Positions 48,283 to 55,894 are shown, counted from the first letter of the stretch. The stretch is 64,000 nt of DNA from Candidatus Eiseniibacteriota bacterium (GCA_016215625.1 JACRIW010000110.1:1-64000), one strand, 5' to 3'. Made by a program: numbers and translations. The notes: a model not told the origin generated them from the sequence alone.

Positions 48283-48316
48283 ACGGCGCGCCTCCGGTTT
48301 CCCGGGGGCGCGCCGT
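48283..48316 (+). terminator. terminator of the 137-aa gene
   Basis: Perfect 10-bp stem ACGGCGCGCC (48283-48292) / GGCGCGCCGT (48307-48316) with a 14-base loop, 24 bases after the stop, followed by CTTGG. Confidence 0.65.
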
Positions 48317-48396
48317 CTTGGTGTGGCCCGGGCGGCCCCCGGCGGCCCGCCGCTGCCCGCGGTGTCCCGCAGTCGACGCTGCGGCAGAAATTTCCC

Positions 48397-48424
48397 GAAA
48401 GCCCCCGTGCGACCCGGCCGATAA
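48397..48424 (+). promoter_or_regulatory. candidate sigma-28 (FliA-type) promoter for the mglA-like gene
   Basis: GCCGATAA at 48417-48424 is an exact match to the FliA -10 consensus. GAAA at 48397-48400 lies 16 bases upstream, near the position of the TAAA -35 (usual spacing 15). A fliA gene is present in the window at 59408. The transcript would carry a leader of about 200 bases before the GTG at 48634. The stretch 48259-48633 holds no gene. Confidence 0.5.
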
Positions 48425-48463
48425 GGAACCCGACGGCGGGAGTCGTCCGGCGGCGCCGCGTGC

Positions 48464-48486
48464 GTCGCTCACACGGATGTGCCGAC
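48464..48486 (+). promoter_or_regulatory. candidate CsrA-binding hairpin in the mglA leader
   Basis: ACACGGATGT (48471-48480) matches the CsrA core ACANGGANGT in full, and the flanks form a hairpin with CACA/TGTG closing a CGGA loop and an outer GTCG/CGAC stem, the preferred shape for CsrA with GGA in the loop. The ribosome site AAGGAGGAA at 48618 supplies a second GGA, as in classical two-site CsrA repression. csrA lies at 54103. Confidence 0.5.
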
Positions 48487-48633
48487 TGGCGCAGGCCGGG
48501 ACCAAGAGTGGCGACCCCATCCGGAGCGGGACTCGTTTCGCTCCCTCGAAGTTCCCGTGGAGAAAGGGCGGCAAGGGGCTCCATGGGGGTTGCTTCGCGA
48601 CAGGGTGGGGTCACTACAAGGAGGAATTGAACC

Positions 48634-49797
48634 GTGGTCGTCGTGAGCTATTCGGGCAGGGAAATCAATGCCAAGCTGGTCTACTACGGTGCCGGCCTGT
48701 GCGGCAAGACCACGAACCTCGAAGCCATCTACGAGGCCGTGCCCGATACGAGCCGCGGCAAGATGGTGAGCATGAAGACACAGTCCGACCGGACTCTGTT
48801 CTTCGACCTGCTCCCCCTCGATCTCGGCGAGATCATGGGGTTCAAGACGCGGTTCCTCCTCTACACGGTCCCCGGCCAGGTGTTCTACAACGCGACCCGC
48901 AAGCTCGTGCTCAAGGGCGCGGACGCGATCGTGTTCGTGGCGGACTCCGAAGTCGGCAAGATGGAAGAAAACAAGGAGTCGCTCGCGAACCTGCGTGCGA
49001 ACCTCGCCGAGTACAACATCAACCTCGATTCGATTCCGTGGGTCCTGCAGTACAACAAGCGCGACCTGCCGAACCTGTACACGATCGAGGAGCTGAACGC
49101 CGAGCTCAACCCGACCGGGCGCATTCCGTGGTACGAGTCGGTGGCTCGGGAGGGCAAGGGCGTGTTCGAGACCTTCCGGGGCATCTCGCACCTGCTGATG
49201 GAGAAGGTGACGAAGGACCTTCGTCGCGCTCCGGGCCGCACCGCCGCGCCGGCCGAACCGGCCGCCGAGGCGCCGGCGCCGCGCGAACAGGTCCGCGCCT
49301 CCGCTCCGCCGGTCGCTCCGGTCCAGGCGATCCAGCACGAGGCGCATTCCACGCCGGCCCCGATCTCGGGCGCCGACGAATCGCGCATCGACTACGGCCG
49401 TGAGATCGAACTGCCGGGCAGCATCCCGGCGGCCGCTCCCGCGGTCGCGGCGACGCACGTTCCGCCGGCTCCGACCGAAGCTCCGGTGTTCGCGGCGCAG
49501 ATGCCCTCGACGCCGCAGCCCGTCGCGTCGGCTTCGCCCGCCGCTCCCGCTCCGGCCTTCACGGCCGTAGCCGCGGCTCCCGCTCCCGCGCCCGTCGCGG
49601 CGATGCCCGCTCCGCAGGCCGTCGTGGCAGCCGCCCCCGCGGCCGACTCTCCGGCTCCGGTGCAGCGTGTCGAGGCCACCGCGGTGGCGACGACTTCGGC
49701 GAACGGGGAAGTGGCGCAGGTCGTCGTGCCCGTGAAGGTGCTCAAGGGCGGGACGTACGAGATCGTCATCAAGCTGCAGCTCGAGGTGCAGGACTGA
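48634..49797 (+). CDS. mglA: MglA-like small GTPase with Ala/Pro-rich C-terminal extension (387 aa)
   Basis: Residues 1 to about 200 form a Ras/Arf-like GTPase of the MglA family, the polarity switch of gliding and twitching bacteria: P-loop GAGLCGKTTN (19-28), TVPGQVFY in the switch II region and NKRDLPN as the G4 motif. The rest is an Ala/Pro/Val-rich linker of about 150 residues, then a short conserved-looking end (VVVPVKVLKGGTYEIVIKLQ). Standard MglA ends at about 195 residues, so the tail is unusual and could be a partner-binding arm. AAGGAGG nine bases upstream sets the GTG start. No mglB (roadblock) gene is adjacent. Confidence 0.88.
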   Translation: MVVVSYSGREINAKLVYYGAGLCGKTTNLEAIYEAVPDTSRGKMVSMKTQSDRTLFFDLLPLDLGEIMGFKTRFLLYTVPGQVFYNATRKLVLKGADAIVFVADSEVGKMEENKESLANLRANLAEYNINLDSIPWVLQYNKRDLPNLYTIEELNAELNPTGRIPWYESVAREGKGVFETFRGISHLLMEKVTKDLRRAPGRTAAPAEPAAEAPAPREQVRASAPPVAPVQAIQHEAHSTPAPISGADESRIDYGREIELPGSIPAAAPAVAATHVPPAPTEAPVFAAQMPSTPQPVASASPAAPAPAFTAVAAAPAPAPVAAMPAPQAVVAAAPAADSPAPVQRVEATAVATTSANGEVAQVVVPVKVLKGGTYEIVIKLQLEVQD

Positions 49798-49829
49798 CCT
49801 CCCGCTCCACCGGGAAGACCTGTCACATC

Positions 49830-49879
49830 GTGAACCCGCGCTCGTGAAGTCGCCGTTGACTTCCCGAACGCGGGTTCAC
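49830..49879 (+). promoter_or_regulatory. nested inverted repeat overlapping a promoter-like sequence
   Basis: The outer 11-bp perfect repeat GTGAACCCGCG (49830-49840) / CGCGGGTTCAC (49869-49879) encloses an inner 6-bp hairpin GAAGTC (49846-49851) / GACTTC (49858-49863). Within it TTGACT (49856-49861) and TAGTTT (49880-49885, 18-base spacing) form a possible promoter for the secreted-protein gene at 49908. It can be read as the mglA terminator, as an operator over that promoter, or as both. Confidence 0.45.
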
Positions 49880-49907
49880 TAGTTTCAGCCGCACGGAGGA
49901 TCCATCC

Positions 49908-50372
49908 ATGATGCGTCGTGCGATGTCGGTGCTCGGACTTCTGCTCGCTTTCGCCGTCCCCGCGGCCGCGAACTCTCTCGACGGTGCGGTCGCCACGGGG
50001 TACGCCCCGCGCGTGCCCGTCAGCGCGTTCGCGCGCCCGCTCGCGTGGTTCGACTCCTCACGCCTCCACATGACGCATTCGATCGCGGTGGGTTCGGGAT
50101 TCAGCGGTGGAACGTCGGCGCTGCAGACGACCGAGTTCTCGTACGCGTTCCGTGCTCCGGTGACGCTCAAGGTCGCGGTCGGCAACACGCTCGGCACGAG
50201 CGGCTTCGGCGGCTCGTCGAACGGCGCGAACTTCTTCCTCCAGGGCCTCGATCTCGGCTACCAGCCCTCGGCCAACACGACGTTGCGTGTCGTGTTCCAG
50301 AACGTGCGCTCGCCACTGCAGTACGGCGCGGGCAATCCGAGCCCGTACGGCCGGTCGTTCTGGGGCTATTAG
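49908..50372 (+). CDS. small secreted protein of unknown function (154 aa)
   Basis: Signal peptide with hydrophobic core VLGLLLAFAVPAAA (residues 8-21). The mature part is Gly/Ser/Asn-rich with alternating hydrophobic residues (FSYAFRAPVTLKVAVGNTLG, GYQPSANTTLRVVFQNV), which suggests an outer-membrane or periplasmic beta-strand protein. It ends with an aromatic residue (RSFWGY), often seen in beta-barrel proteins. CGGAGGATCC precedes the ATG. No family recognised. trpA begins 19 bases after its stop. Confidence 0.65.
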   Translation: MMRRAMSVLGLLLAFAVPAAANSLDGAVATGYAPRVPVSAFARPLAWFDSSRLHMTHSIAVGSGFSGGTSALQTTEFSYAFRAPVTLKVAVGNTLGTSGFGGSSNGANFFLQGLDLGYQPSANTTLRVVFQNVRSPLQYGAGNPSPYGRSFWGY

Positions 50373-50391
50373 AGCCCGCGTCCAAACTCCC

Positions 50392-51186
50392 GTGAACCCG
50401 TCGCGGCTCGAGGCCGCCTTCGCCGCGCATCGTGGCCGCACCGGACTGATCCCCTTCGTCACGGCGGGCTATCCCTCGCTCGACGCCACGCTCGAGATGC
50501 TGCGGGCGTTCGATCGCGCCGGCGCGCTCGCGGTCGAGGTGGGGATCCCGTTCAGCGATCCGATCGCCGATGGGCCCGACATCCAGCGGGCGTCCGAGTG
50601 GGCGCTGCGCGAGCGCGTGGGCACCGAGGACGTGCTGCACACCATCGAACGTTTCCGCGCCGGCAGCGAGTTGCCCGTCGAGGTCATGACCTACGCGAAC
50701 CCGGTCGTGCGCATGGGCGCCGCGGCGTTCGCCGCGCGTGCGAAGGCCGCGGGCGTGGACGGCGTGATCATCAGCGACCTGCCGCCCGAGGAGTCCGCCG
50801 AGACCTGGAAGGCGTTCGACGACGCGGGCGTGGACACGATCACGCTCGTCGCGCCCACGACGGACGAGGACCGCGTGCCGGACCTGCTGCGCCGCTGCCG
50901 CGGGTTCGTGTACTGCCTCGCGCGCACCGGCGTGACGGGGCAGGGCGCAGGCTACTCCGGCTCGATTCCCGATCGCGTGGCGCTCATCCGCACGCACACG
51001 GCGCTGCCCGTGGCGGTGGGCTTCGGCATCGCGAGCGGGGACGACGCGCGCAAGCTGAGCGGCGTGGCCGACGCCGTGATCGTGGGCGCGGCCTTCATTC
51101 GCCGCATCACCGAGAATCCCGCGCAGGGAGCGGTCGAGCGCGTCGAGAGTTTCGCCCGCGAACTCACGGGCGCGCTCGCCGGCTGA
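50392..51186 (+). CDS. trpA: tryptophan synthase alpha chain TrpA
   Basis: TIM-barrel enzyme cleaving indole-3-glycerol phosphate to indole and glyceraldehyde 3-phosphate. LIPFVTAGYPS, the catalytic Glu in VEVGIPFSDP, the Asp in IADGPDIQ, IISDLPPEES and the phosphate-binding end VGFGIASGDDA are visible. 264 residues is normal. The frame is open upstream, but the GTG at 50392 gives the family N-terminus. trpB normally precedes trpA and is absent here; the 5' neighbour is a secreted protein. Confidence 0.93.
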   Translation: MNPSRLEAAFAAHRGRTGLIPFVTAGYPSLDATLEMLRAFDRAGALAVEVGIPFSDPIADGPDIQRASEWALRERVGTEDVLHTIERFRAGSELPVEVMTYANPVVRMGAAAFAARAKAAGVDGVIISDLPPEESAETWKAFDDAGVDTITLVAPTTDEDRVPDLLRRCRGFVYCLARTGVTGQGAGYSGSIPDRVALIRTHTALPVAVGFGIASGDDARKLSGVADAVIVGAAFIRRITENPAQGAVERVESFARELTGALAG

Positions 51187-51209
51187 GCGCACGCGGCATC
51201 GCGAAGAAA

Positions 51210-51247
51210 GCGTGAGGCTCCGGGCATCGTCGCCCGGAGCCTCACGC
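51210..51247 (+). terminator. strong bidirectional terminator after trpA
   Basis: A 16-bp perfect stem GCGTGAGGCTCCGGGC / GCCCGGAGCCTCACGC with an ATCGTC loop, 23 bases after the trpA stop. It also lies downstream of the minus-strand micro-ORF and SpoIIE phosphatase gene, so it probably serves both directions. Confidence 0.8.
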
Positions 51248-51266
51248 GTTCCCGATCAAGAGCCAC

Positions 51267-51323
51267 CTACCGCCGGATGAACCACAAGAGGTCCAGCAGC
51301 ACGAATACAAGACCGACGTCCAC
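51267..51323 (-). CDS. possible 18-residue hydrophobic micropeptide
   Basis: GTG start, 18 codons and TAG, with GGAGG six bases upstream on the minus strand. The product VDVGLVFVLLDLLWFIRR is a short hydrophobic helix ending in two arginines, the shape of bacterial membrane micropeptides. It lies 118 bases downstream of the SpoIIE phosphatase gene, before the shared terminator. The sequence between the two genes (51324-51440) holds no other ORF of note. Confidence 0.4.
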   Translation of the reverse strand: MDVGLVFVLLDLLWFIRR

Positions 51324-51440
51324 GGAGGGCCTCCAGCATCGAAGGGCGCGCATACGGCCTGTCGCGCGGTCAACCGGTACGTACGGCCGCCCGTGGGTTG
51401 GCATCGCGGGCGGGGGAGACGACTTCTTGTCATCTCGAGA

Positions 51441-53906
51441 TTACGTATCGGAAGCTGCAATGCCGGACTTGAGAGGTGATTGATCCGTGAGGCGCGCCGG
51501 GACGCTCAACTGCTTCAGTACCACGATGGTGAGGTCGTCGAGCGGCTCGGTCGCCCAGCCACGTACGGCTTGCATGAGTTCGTCCACGATGTCGGCCGCC
51601 CGCCGGTGCGCCACCCGCCCGAGCACCTCGGCGACGCGCTCCGGACCGAACATCTCGCCGTCGCGGGCCGCCTCGGTGAGGCCGTCGGTGTACACGACCG
51701 CGAGTTCGCCCGGGCCCAGGGTGAAGCGCGAGACGGCGTAGCGTGCCTCGGCGCTCACACCCAGCAGCAGGCCGCTGTCCCGCCACTCCTCGACGACGCC
51801 GTTCGCGCGGCGCACGAGCGGCGGGGTGATGCCGGCGTTCGAGAACGCGACCGTGCCGCTCGCCGCGTCCACGCGCGCGCACAGGAGGCCCATGAACTTT
51901 TCCGGCTGCTCGAGCGCGACGAGGTCGCGGTTGAGCGCCTCGAGCAGTTCGCCCGGATGGCGCGCGCGCTGGGCTTCGTCGCGGAAGCGCGATTGCACTC
52001 CCGCGAGCACGATCGCGGCGGGCACGCCGTGGCCGGCCGCGTCACCCACGGCGAGCGTGAAGTCGCGCGAGCCCTCCTGGATGAAGTCGTAGTAGTCGCC
52101 TCCCACGGACTCGGTCGCGAGCGTGCTCGCGGCGCAGTCGAGCGACGGATAGACCGGCGTGCGCCGGGGCAGGCGCTTGAGCTGCACGCGGTGCGCCTCC
52201 TCGAGCTCGCGATCGAGCGCGGCGCGGCCGCGCGCCTCGACCCGTAGGCTCGCGTTCTCGAGGGACACGCCGAGCACCTGCACCACGCGCCGCAGTTCGC
52301 GGATCTCGTGGCGGTCGAGCCACGGCCCGGCGAGCCGGCGCCCGAGCAGCAGCACCGTGGGCGTGGGAGCGCCCGGTACGCCCGCGACCCACTGCACGCC
52401 GGCCAGATCGAGCACGTCGCGATCGTCCTCGTGCAGCGGCAGCTCGAGCGCCGCCTGTGGGCGGTCGAGCCGCGAGACGTTCTCCGCGAACGCGGGGCTG
52501 AGCGCTTCGAGCGTCGGCAGCCGCTGCGCGGGAGCGACGTGCACGCCGCCCTCGTCGGCCCAGGCCGCGGCGCAGCTTTCGAGCCTCAGCGACCGGCGCA
52601 CGACCTCGCACGCTTCCGCGAGCAAGGGTTCGACGCCCTGACGGGTCATCGTCTCGGAGGGCGCCCACGTCCCGAGCGCGACCTCGTCCGCGATGGGCAC
52701 CATGCGCGCGCCGATCGCGGAGATCCACGGCCGCGACGGCCCCGCGAGACCGGCGACGAGCGCGAGAAAGGCGAGCGAGACGCCGGAGACGTCGCGTCCC
52801 AGTTCGGGCCACCAGTGCTGCGCGAGCCACTCGCCCGTCACGAACATCGCGCAGCCGGCGAGCACGACCAGCGCGAGCGAAGCGACCGCGCGCAGCGCGA
52901 CGCGGAAGTCGAACACGCGGTGCACGGCGATCGCCCACGCGAAAGAAGCGGGCACGAGCAGCACGCTGCCGACGATCAGCCGTTCGCCGGGCACCGGAGC
53001 TTCGGGGGCGAGGTTGCGCAGCGCGACGAGCGCCGCGAACGGTGCCGCGCCGAGCACGGTGCCGAGGAACGCGACGCGCAGCCGCCGGCGCGTGTCCGGG
53101 TCGCGCGAGCGCGTGAACGAGGCGCCGAAGAGCGCCAGTCCCGCGACGATGCCGAGCCCGAAGTGCACCGCGGGCAGCGCGAGCAGCGCGGGCAGGAGCA
53201 CGCCGAGCCGGCCCGAGCCCCACAATCCCTCGGCGCCGCACACGACCCATGCGGCGAACAGCAGCGTCGCGTTCGTGTAGCCGAGCCGGAGCACCCATGC
53301 CGAGCGCCGGTGCGAGACCGGTTCGGGGAAGAGCGCGAAGAAGTGCGCGAACAGCACGGGCGCGAAGAGCTGCGCGGCGAGCGAGGTGAGGTCGCTGACG
53401 AGCTGCACGAACGGCGAGCCGAAAGCCGGGGCCTGCGCGAGCATTTCCGCGAAGGTGAGGCAAAGGAGCAGGAACACCCGCGTGAGCCCGTCGCGGCGCT
53501 CGCTCCAGACCCAGCCGCCCAGCAGGAGGAAGACGCTCGCGACGGCGAACAGGAACGCACGGAAGCGGCGCTCGGATTCCGGCAGCGGGGCGGGGACGAG
53601 CCAGGCGGAGGACGTGACCCCGTCGCGGATGCGCCGCAGTTCGACCGGCCGGCCGGGCCGGACGCGCTCGAGCGCGCCGGCGGTGAGGACGGTCGAGCGC
53701 TCGGCGCCAGCGGGAAGCACGAGGTCGCCGGGGCGCAGGCCGGCCTGCGCCGCGGGGCTGCCCGGCTGGACCGTCACGACGCGGTCCTCGCTCAACGACA
53801 GCCCCGTGTAGGCGCGTCCGGACAGGGTCAGCGCCGAAGTGACCAGCGCCAGCGCCGCGGGCAGCAGCAGCCAAGTGAGGAAGCGATCCACGGACTCGCG
53901 AGACAT
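51441..53906 (-). CDS. membrane PDZ-SpoIIE/RsbU-type PP2C phosphatase (821 aa)
   Basis: One N-terminal membrane segment, then a PDZ-like domain (VVTVQPGSPAAQAGLRPGDLV near residues 42-62), six to eight membrane segments to about residue 410, a degenerate GAF-like region and a C-terminal PP2C domain with SVGGDYYDFI, LAVGDAAGHGVPAAI, ISFSNAGI-like AFSNAGITPPLV and VVYTDGLTEA, the metal-binding Asp motifs of SpoIIE/RsbU. It probably dephosphorylates a STAS-type anti-sigma antagonist. The ATG at 53906 with GGAGG eight bases upstream is preferred over a GTG at 53921. It is transcribed away from csrA. Confidence 0.82.
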   Translation of the reverse strand: MSRESVDRFLTWLLLPAALALVTSALTLSGRAYTGLSLSEDRVVTVQPGSPAAQAGLRPGDLVLPAGAERSTVLTAGALERVRPGRPVELRRIRDGVTSSAWLVPAPLPESERRFRAFLFAVASVFLLLGGWVWSERRDGLTRVFLLLCLTFAEMLAQAPAFGSPFVQLVSDLTSLAAQLFAPVLFAHFFALFPEPVSHRRSAWVLRLGYTNATLLFAAWVVCGAEGLWGSGRLGVLLPALLALPAVHFGLGIVAGLALFGASFTRSRDPDTRRRLRVAFLGTVLGAAPFAALVALRNLAPEAPVPGERLIVGSVLLVPASFAWAIAVHRVFDFRVALRAVASLALVVLAGCAMFVTGEWLAQHWWPELGRDVSGVSLAFLALVAGLAGPSRPWISAIGARMVPIADEVALGTWAPSETMTRQGVEPLLAEACEVVRRSLRLESCAAAWADEGGVHVAPAQRLPTLEALSPAFAENVSRLDRPQAALELPLHEDDRDVLDLAGVQWVAGVPGAPTPTVLLLGRRLAGPWLDRHEIRELRRVVQVLGVSLENASLRVEARGRAALDRELEEAHRVQLKRLPRRTPVYPSLDCAASTLATESVGGDYYDFIQEGSRDFTLAVGDAAGHGVPAAIVLAGVQSRFRDEAQRARHPGELLEALNRDLVALEQPEKFMGLLCARVDAASGTVAFSNAGITPPLVRRANGVVEEWRDSGLLLGVSAEARYAVSRFTLGPGELAVVYTDGLTEAARDGEMFGPERVAEVLGRVAHRRAADIVDELMQAVRGWATEPLDDLTIVVLKQLSVPARLTDQSPLKSGIAASDT

Positions 53907-53982
53907 GGCCGATGCCTCCACTTGCCTCTGACGGGAGAACGGGGCCCGGGCCTACCGACGACAGAATGGACCAACTGAGCGC

Positions 53983-54012
53983 TTGGAAGAAGCAAGCGTT
54001 CGACAGTATTCT
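53983..54012 (+). promoter_or_regulatory. candidate csrA sigma-70 type promoter
   Basis: TTGGAA (53983-53988) and TATTCT (54007-54012) with 18-base spacing, in the divergent region. The -35 overlaps an inverted repeat CGCTTG-N7-CAAGCG (53980-53998), a possible operator. Confidence 0.4.
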
Positions 54013-54057
54013 GCTGAAGTCACATTCCCGCCATGCCGATACGCCCTCCGTCAAGGA

Positions 54058-54073
54058 TGGAGCAGGCGTTGCA
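54058..54073 (+). promoter_or_regulatory. candidate sigma-54 promoter upstream of csrA
   Basis: TGGAGCA-N4-TTGCA with the required GG-N10-GC spacing (GG 54059-54060, GC 54071-54072). The -12 element is perfect and the -24 element weak. The start of transcription would be near 54084, just ahead of the ribosome site at 54088. Confidence 0.35.
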
Positions 54074-54102
54074 TCGGTGCAAAGAGCGGAGGTTCGAACA
54101 AG

Positions 54103-54324
54103 ATGCTGGTCCTAACAAGGAAGTTAGGAGAGAACATCCGGATCGGGGACACGGTGAAGATCACCGTCCTCGAGGTGCGTTCCGGTCAGGTGAAGCTCGG
54201 TATCGAGGCACCGCCGGAAGTGAAGGTGCACCGCGAGGAGATCTACGCCCGAATCCAGGAAGAAAACCGCAAGGCCGGCGGGACTCGTCCCGCGGGCGCG
54301 GCGGAGCAGGGCAAGAAGCCCTAG
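54103..54324 (+). CDS. csrA: carbon storage/translational regulator CsrA
   Basis: 73-residue RNA-binding protein: [16 protein letters not shown] start, [20 protein letters not shown] core and [15 protein letters not shown], including the RNA-contacting Arg44-type residue region. It binds GGA motifs near ribosome sites. The frame is open upstream but the ATG at 54103 with GGAGG ten bases upstream gives the invariant N-terminus. Flagellar loci often carry csrA next to fliW and flgM; a FlgM-like gene follows here and fliW is not adjacent. Confidence 0.95.
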   Translation: MLVLTRKLGENIRIGDTVKITVLEVRSGQVKLGIEAPPEVKVHREEIYARIQEENRKAGGTRPAGAAEQGKKP

Positions 54325-54403
54325 TCGTTCGACCACGCCCCTCGTTCCTTGACGCCTGAACGGACAACATCGCACTGAACCTTCAGCGTTGCAGCGAGGA
54401 GTC

Positions 54404-54601
54404 ATGAGCACGATTCGCCGTCCGAAGTCCCGGAAGCCTCGTCGCGCCCCCGCGCTTCGTGTCGTGACCGCGGATCACTCGGTAGTGCGTCTCTCCCGGG
54501 TGCGATCCGCGCAGAAGCGGATCGAGTCCGGATACTACGACCGTGACGACGTGCGGGACCGGCTGGTCCACGCCGTGCTCGGAGAGATCCTCCGCGGCTG
54601 A
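54404..54601 (+). CDS. FlgM-like anti-sigma-28 factor (65 aa)
   Basis: Very small basic protein. The C-terminal half (LSRVRSAQKRIESGYYDRDD then VRDRLVHAVLGEIL) resembles the sigma-28-binding part of FlgM (pattern IESGxYxxDxxxIAxxM), while the N-terminal 25 residues are Arg/Lys-rich and disordered. If correct it would hold FliA (59408) inactive. GAGGA three bases before the ATG. The match is short, so an unrelated helical protein is possible. A terminator follows at once. Confidence 0.5.
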   Translation: MSTIRRPKSRKPRRAPALRVVTADHSVVRLSRVRSAQKRIESGYYDRDDVRDRLVHAVLGEILRG

Positions 54602-54623
54602 AGTCACGGGTGCGTTTCCGCAG

Positions 54624-54658
54624 AACCGCCGTGTCGGGGCATCGACGCGGCGGTTTTC
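54624..54658 (+). terminator. terminator of csrA-flgM-like operon
   Basis: 13-bp stem AACCGCCGTGTCG / CGACGCGGCGGTT (one G-U pair), loop GGGCAT, followed by TTCG. A TATACT at 54666-54671 just downstream could be the -10 of the next gene, but its -35 is poor. Confidence 0.75.
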
Positions 54659-54691
54659 GCGTGTCTATACTGCGGCCGCGAAGGAACGCAC

Positions 54692-55894
54692 ATGCCCAAG
54701 CCCACTCCCCAGCGCGCCAGTGGCGCGCCTCCGACCGACGCACTGATCCAGGCGCTCATGGAAGACGCCGAAGCCGGCGCCCTCCTCGTCGAGCCCTCGG
54801 GCCATGTCGCGCGCTCGAACCCGTCCGCCGAACGGCTGTTCGGCCTGGGTGCGGCGAAGCTGCTCGGCGCGGCCGCCGCGGACGTCGTACGCACGGTGGT
54901 CGCGGGTGACGACGTCGTGCGCGAGGCGTTCCGTACCGCGCAGGGCGAACGGGAGGCCGTGCTGCAGACGGCGAACGGGGGCGAGGTCCCCGTGCGCGTG
55001 CGCACCTACCGCTTCGGCAAGCCGCCCTGGGTGCTCGTCACGCTGCACGACCTCACGCAGATGCGGCGCATGCAGCAGGAGCTGCGCCGGCACGAGCGCC
55101 TCGCGACGCTGGGCCAGCTCTCGGCCGGTGTCGCGCACGAGATCCGCAATCCGCTCGCGGGCATCGGCACCAGCGCTCAGGTGCTGCTCAAGCGCTTCGA
55201 GCCGCGCGACGAGCGCGCGCGCTTCGCGCAGGTGATCCTCGAGGAGGTGGCGCGCCTCGACCGCATCGTCACGAGCCTGTTGCAGTACGCGCGACCACGC
55301 ACGCCGGAGCTGCGCTCGTCGCACCTGTCCGAGTGCGTGGACAAGGTCATCGCGCTGGCCGCCGACCGCATCGCGCAGGCGCAGCTGCGGCTCGAGACGC
55401 AGGTGGCGCCGAAGCTCGCGCCGCTGTACATCGATCCCGATCTCGTCACGCAGGTGATGCTCAACGTGACCATCAACGCGATCCAGGCGATGCCCACGGG
55501 CGGCACGCTGCGCTTCGAGGTGGCGAAGGTGCGCCGCAAGGCGCCGCCGCGCGGTCCCGGGCGGCGCGCCGACGATCACGGCGCGCGTCGTGCGGGCGGG
55601 CCGGGCTGGATCGAGTACCAGCAGGTGCGGGTCATCGACACGGGCGTGGGGATTCCCCGCGGCGTGCTCGCCAAGATGTTCGACCCGTTCTTCACGACGA
55701 AGTCCACCGGTACGGGCCTCGGGCTCAGCATCTCGCAGACCATCATGCAGGAGCACGGCGGCTCGATCGCCGTGGACAGCCGCGAAGGGCGCGGCACGAC
55801 GGTGCTCCTGAACTTCCCGTTGGAGAAACGGAATGGGGAACGGCGACAGCATGACGCGCGCACAGAACGCCCAGACGCTGCTCATCGTCGATGA
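54692..55894 (+). CDS. NtrB/FleS-like sensor histidine kinase (400 aa)
   Basis: Cytosolic kinase without membrane segments. PAS domain about residues 15-120 (EDAEAGALLVEPSGHVARSN, PSAERLFGLGAAKLLG), HisKA with phospho-acceptor His in VAHEIRNPLAGI near residue 149, and HATPase with N-box NVTINAIQAMP, G1 DTGVGIPRGVLAKMFDPFF and G2 GTGLGLSISQTIM. It should phosphorylate the sigma-54 activator whose gene overlaps its 3' end by 62 bases. Similar FleS/FlgS-type kinases control flagellar genes. Confidence 0.88.
   Translation: MPKPTPQRASGAPPTDALIQALMEDAEAGALLVEPSGHVARSNPSAERLFGLGAAKLLGAAAADVVRTVVAGDDVVREAFRTAQGEREAVLQTANGGEVPVRVRTYRFGKPPWVLVTLHDLTQMRRMQQELRRHERLATLGQLSAGVAHEIRNPLAGIGTSAQVLLKRFEPRDERARFAQVILEEVARLDRIVTSLLQYARPRTPELRSSHLSECVDKVIALAADRIAQAQLRLETQVAPKLAPLYIDPDLVTQVMLNVTINAIQAMPTGGTLRFEVAKVRRKAPPRGPGRRADDHGARRAGGPGWIEYQQVRVIDTGVGIPRGVLAKMFDPFFTTKSTGTGLGLSISQTIMQEHGGSIAVDSREGRGTTVLLNFPLEKRNGERRQHDARTERPDAAHRR

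Noticed and set aside
48380-48520. Possible cyclic di-GMP (GEMM) riboswitch in the mglA leader
   Set aside because: The conserved GGGCAAACC and GGGACGCAAAGCC strings are absent; only a GAAA and some G+C-rich stems are present.
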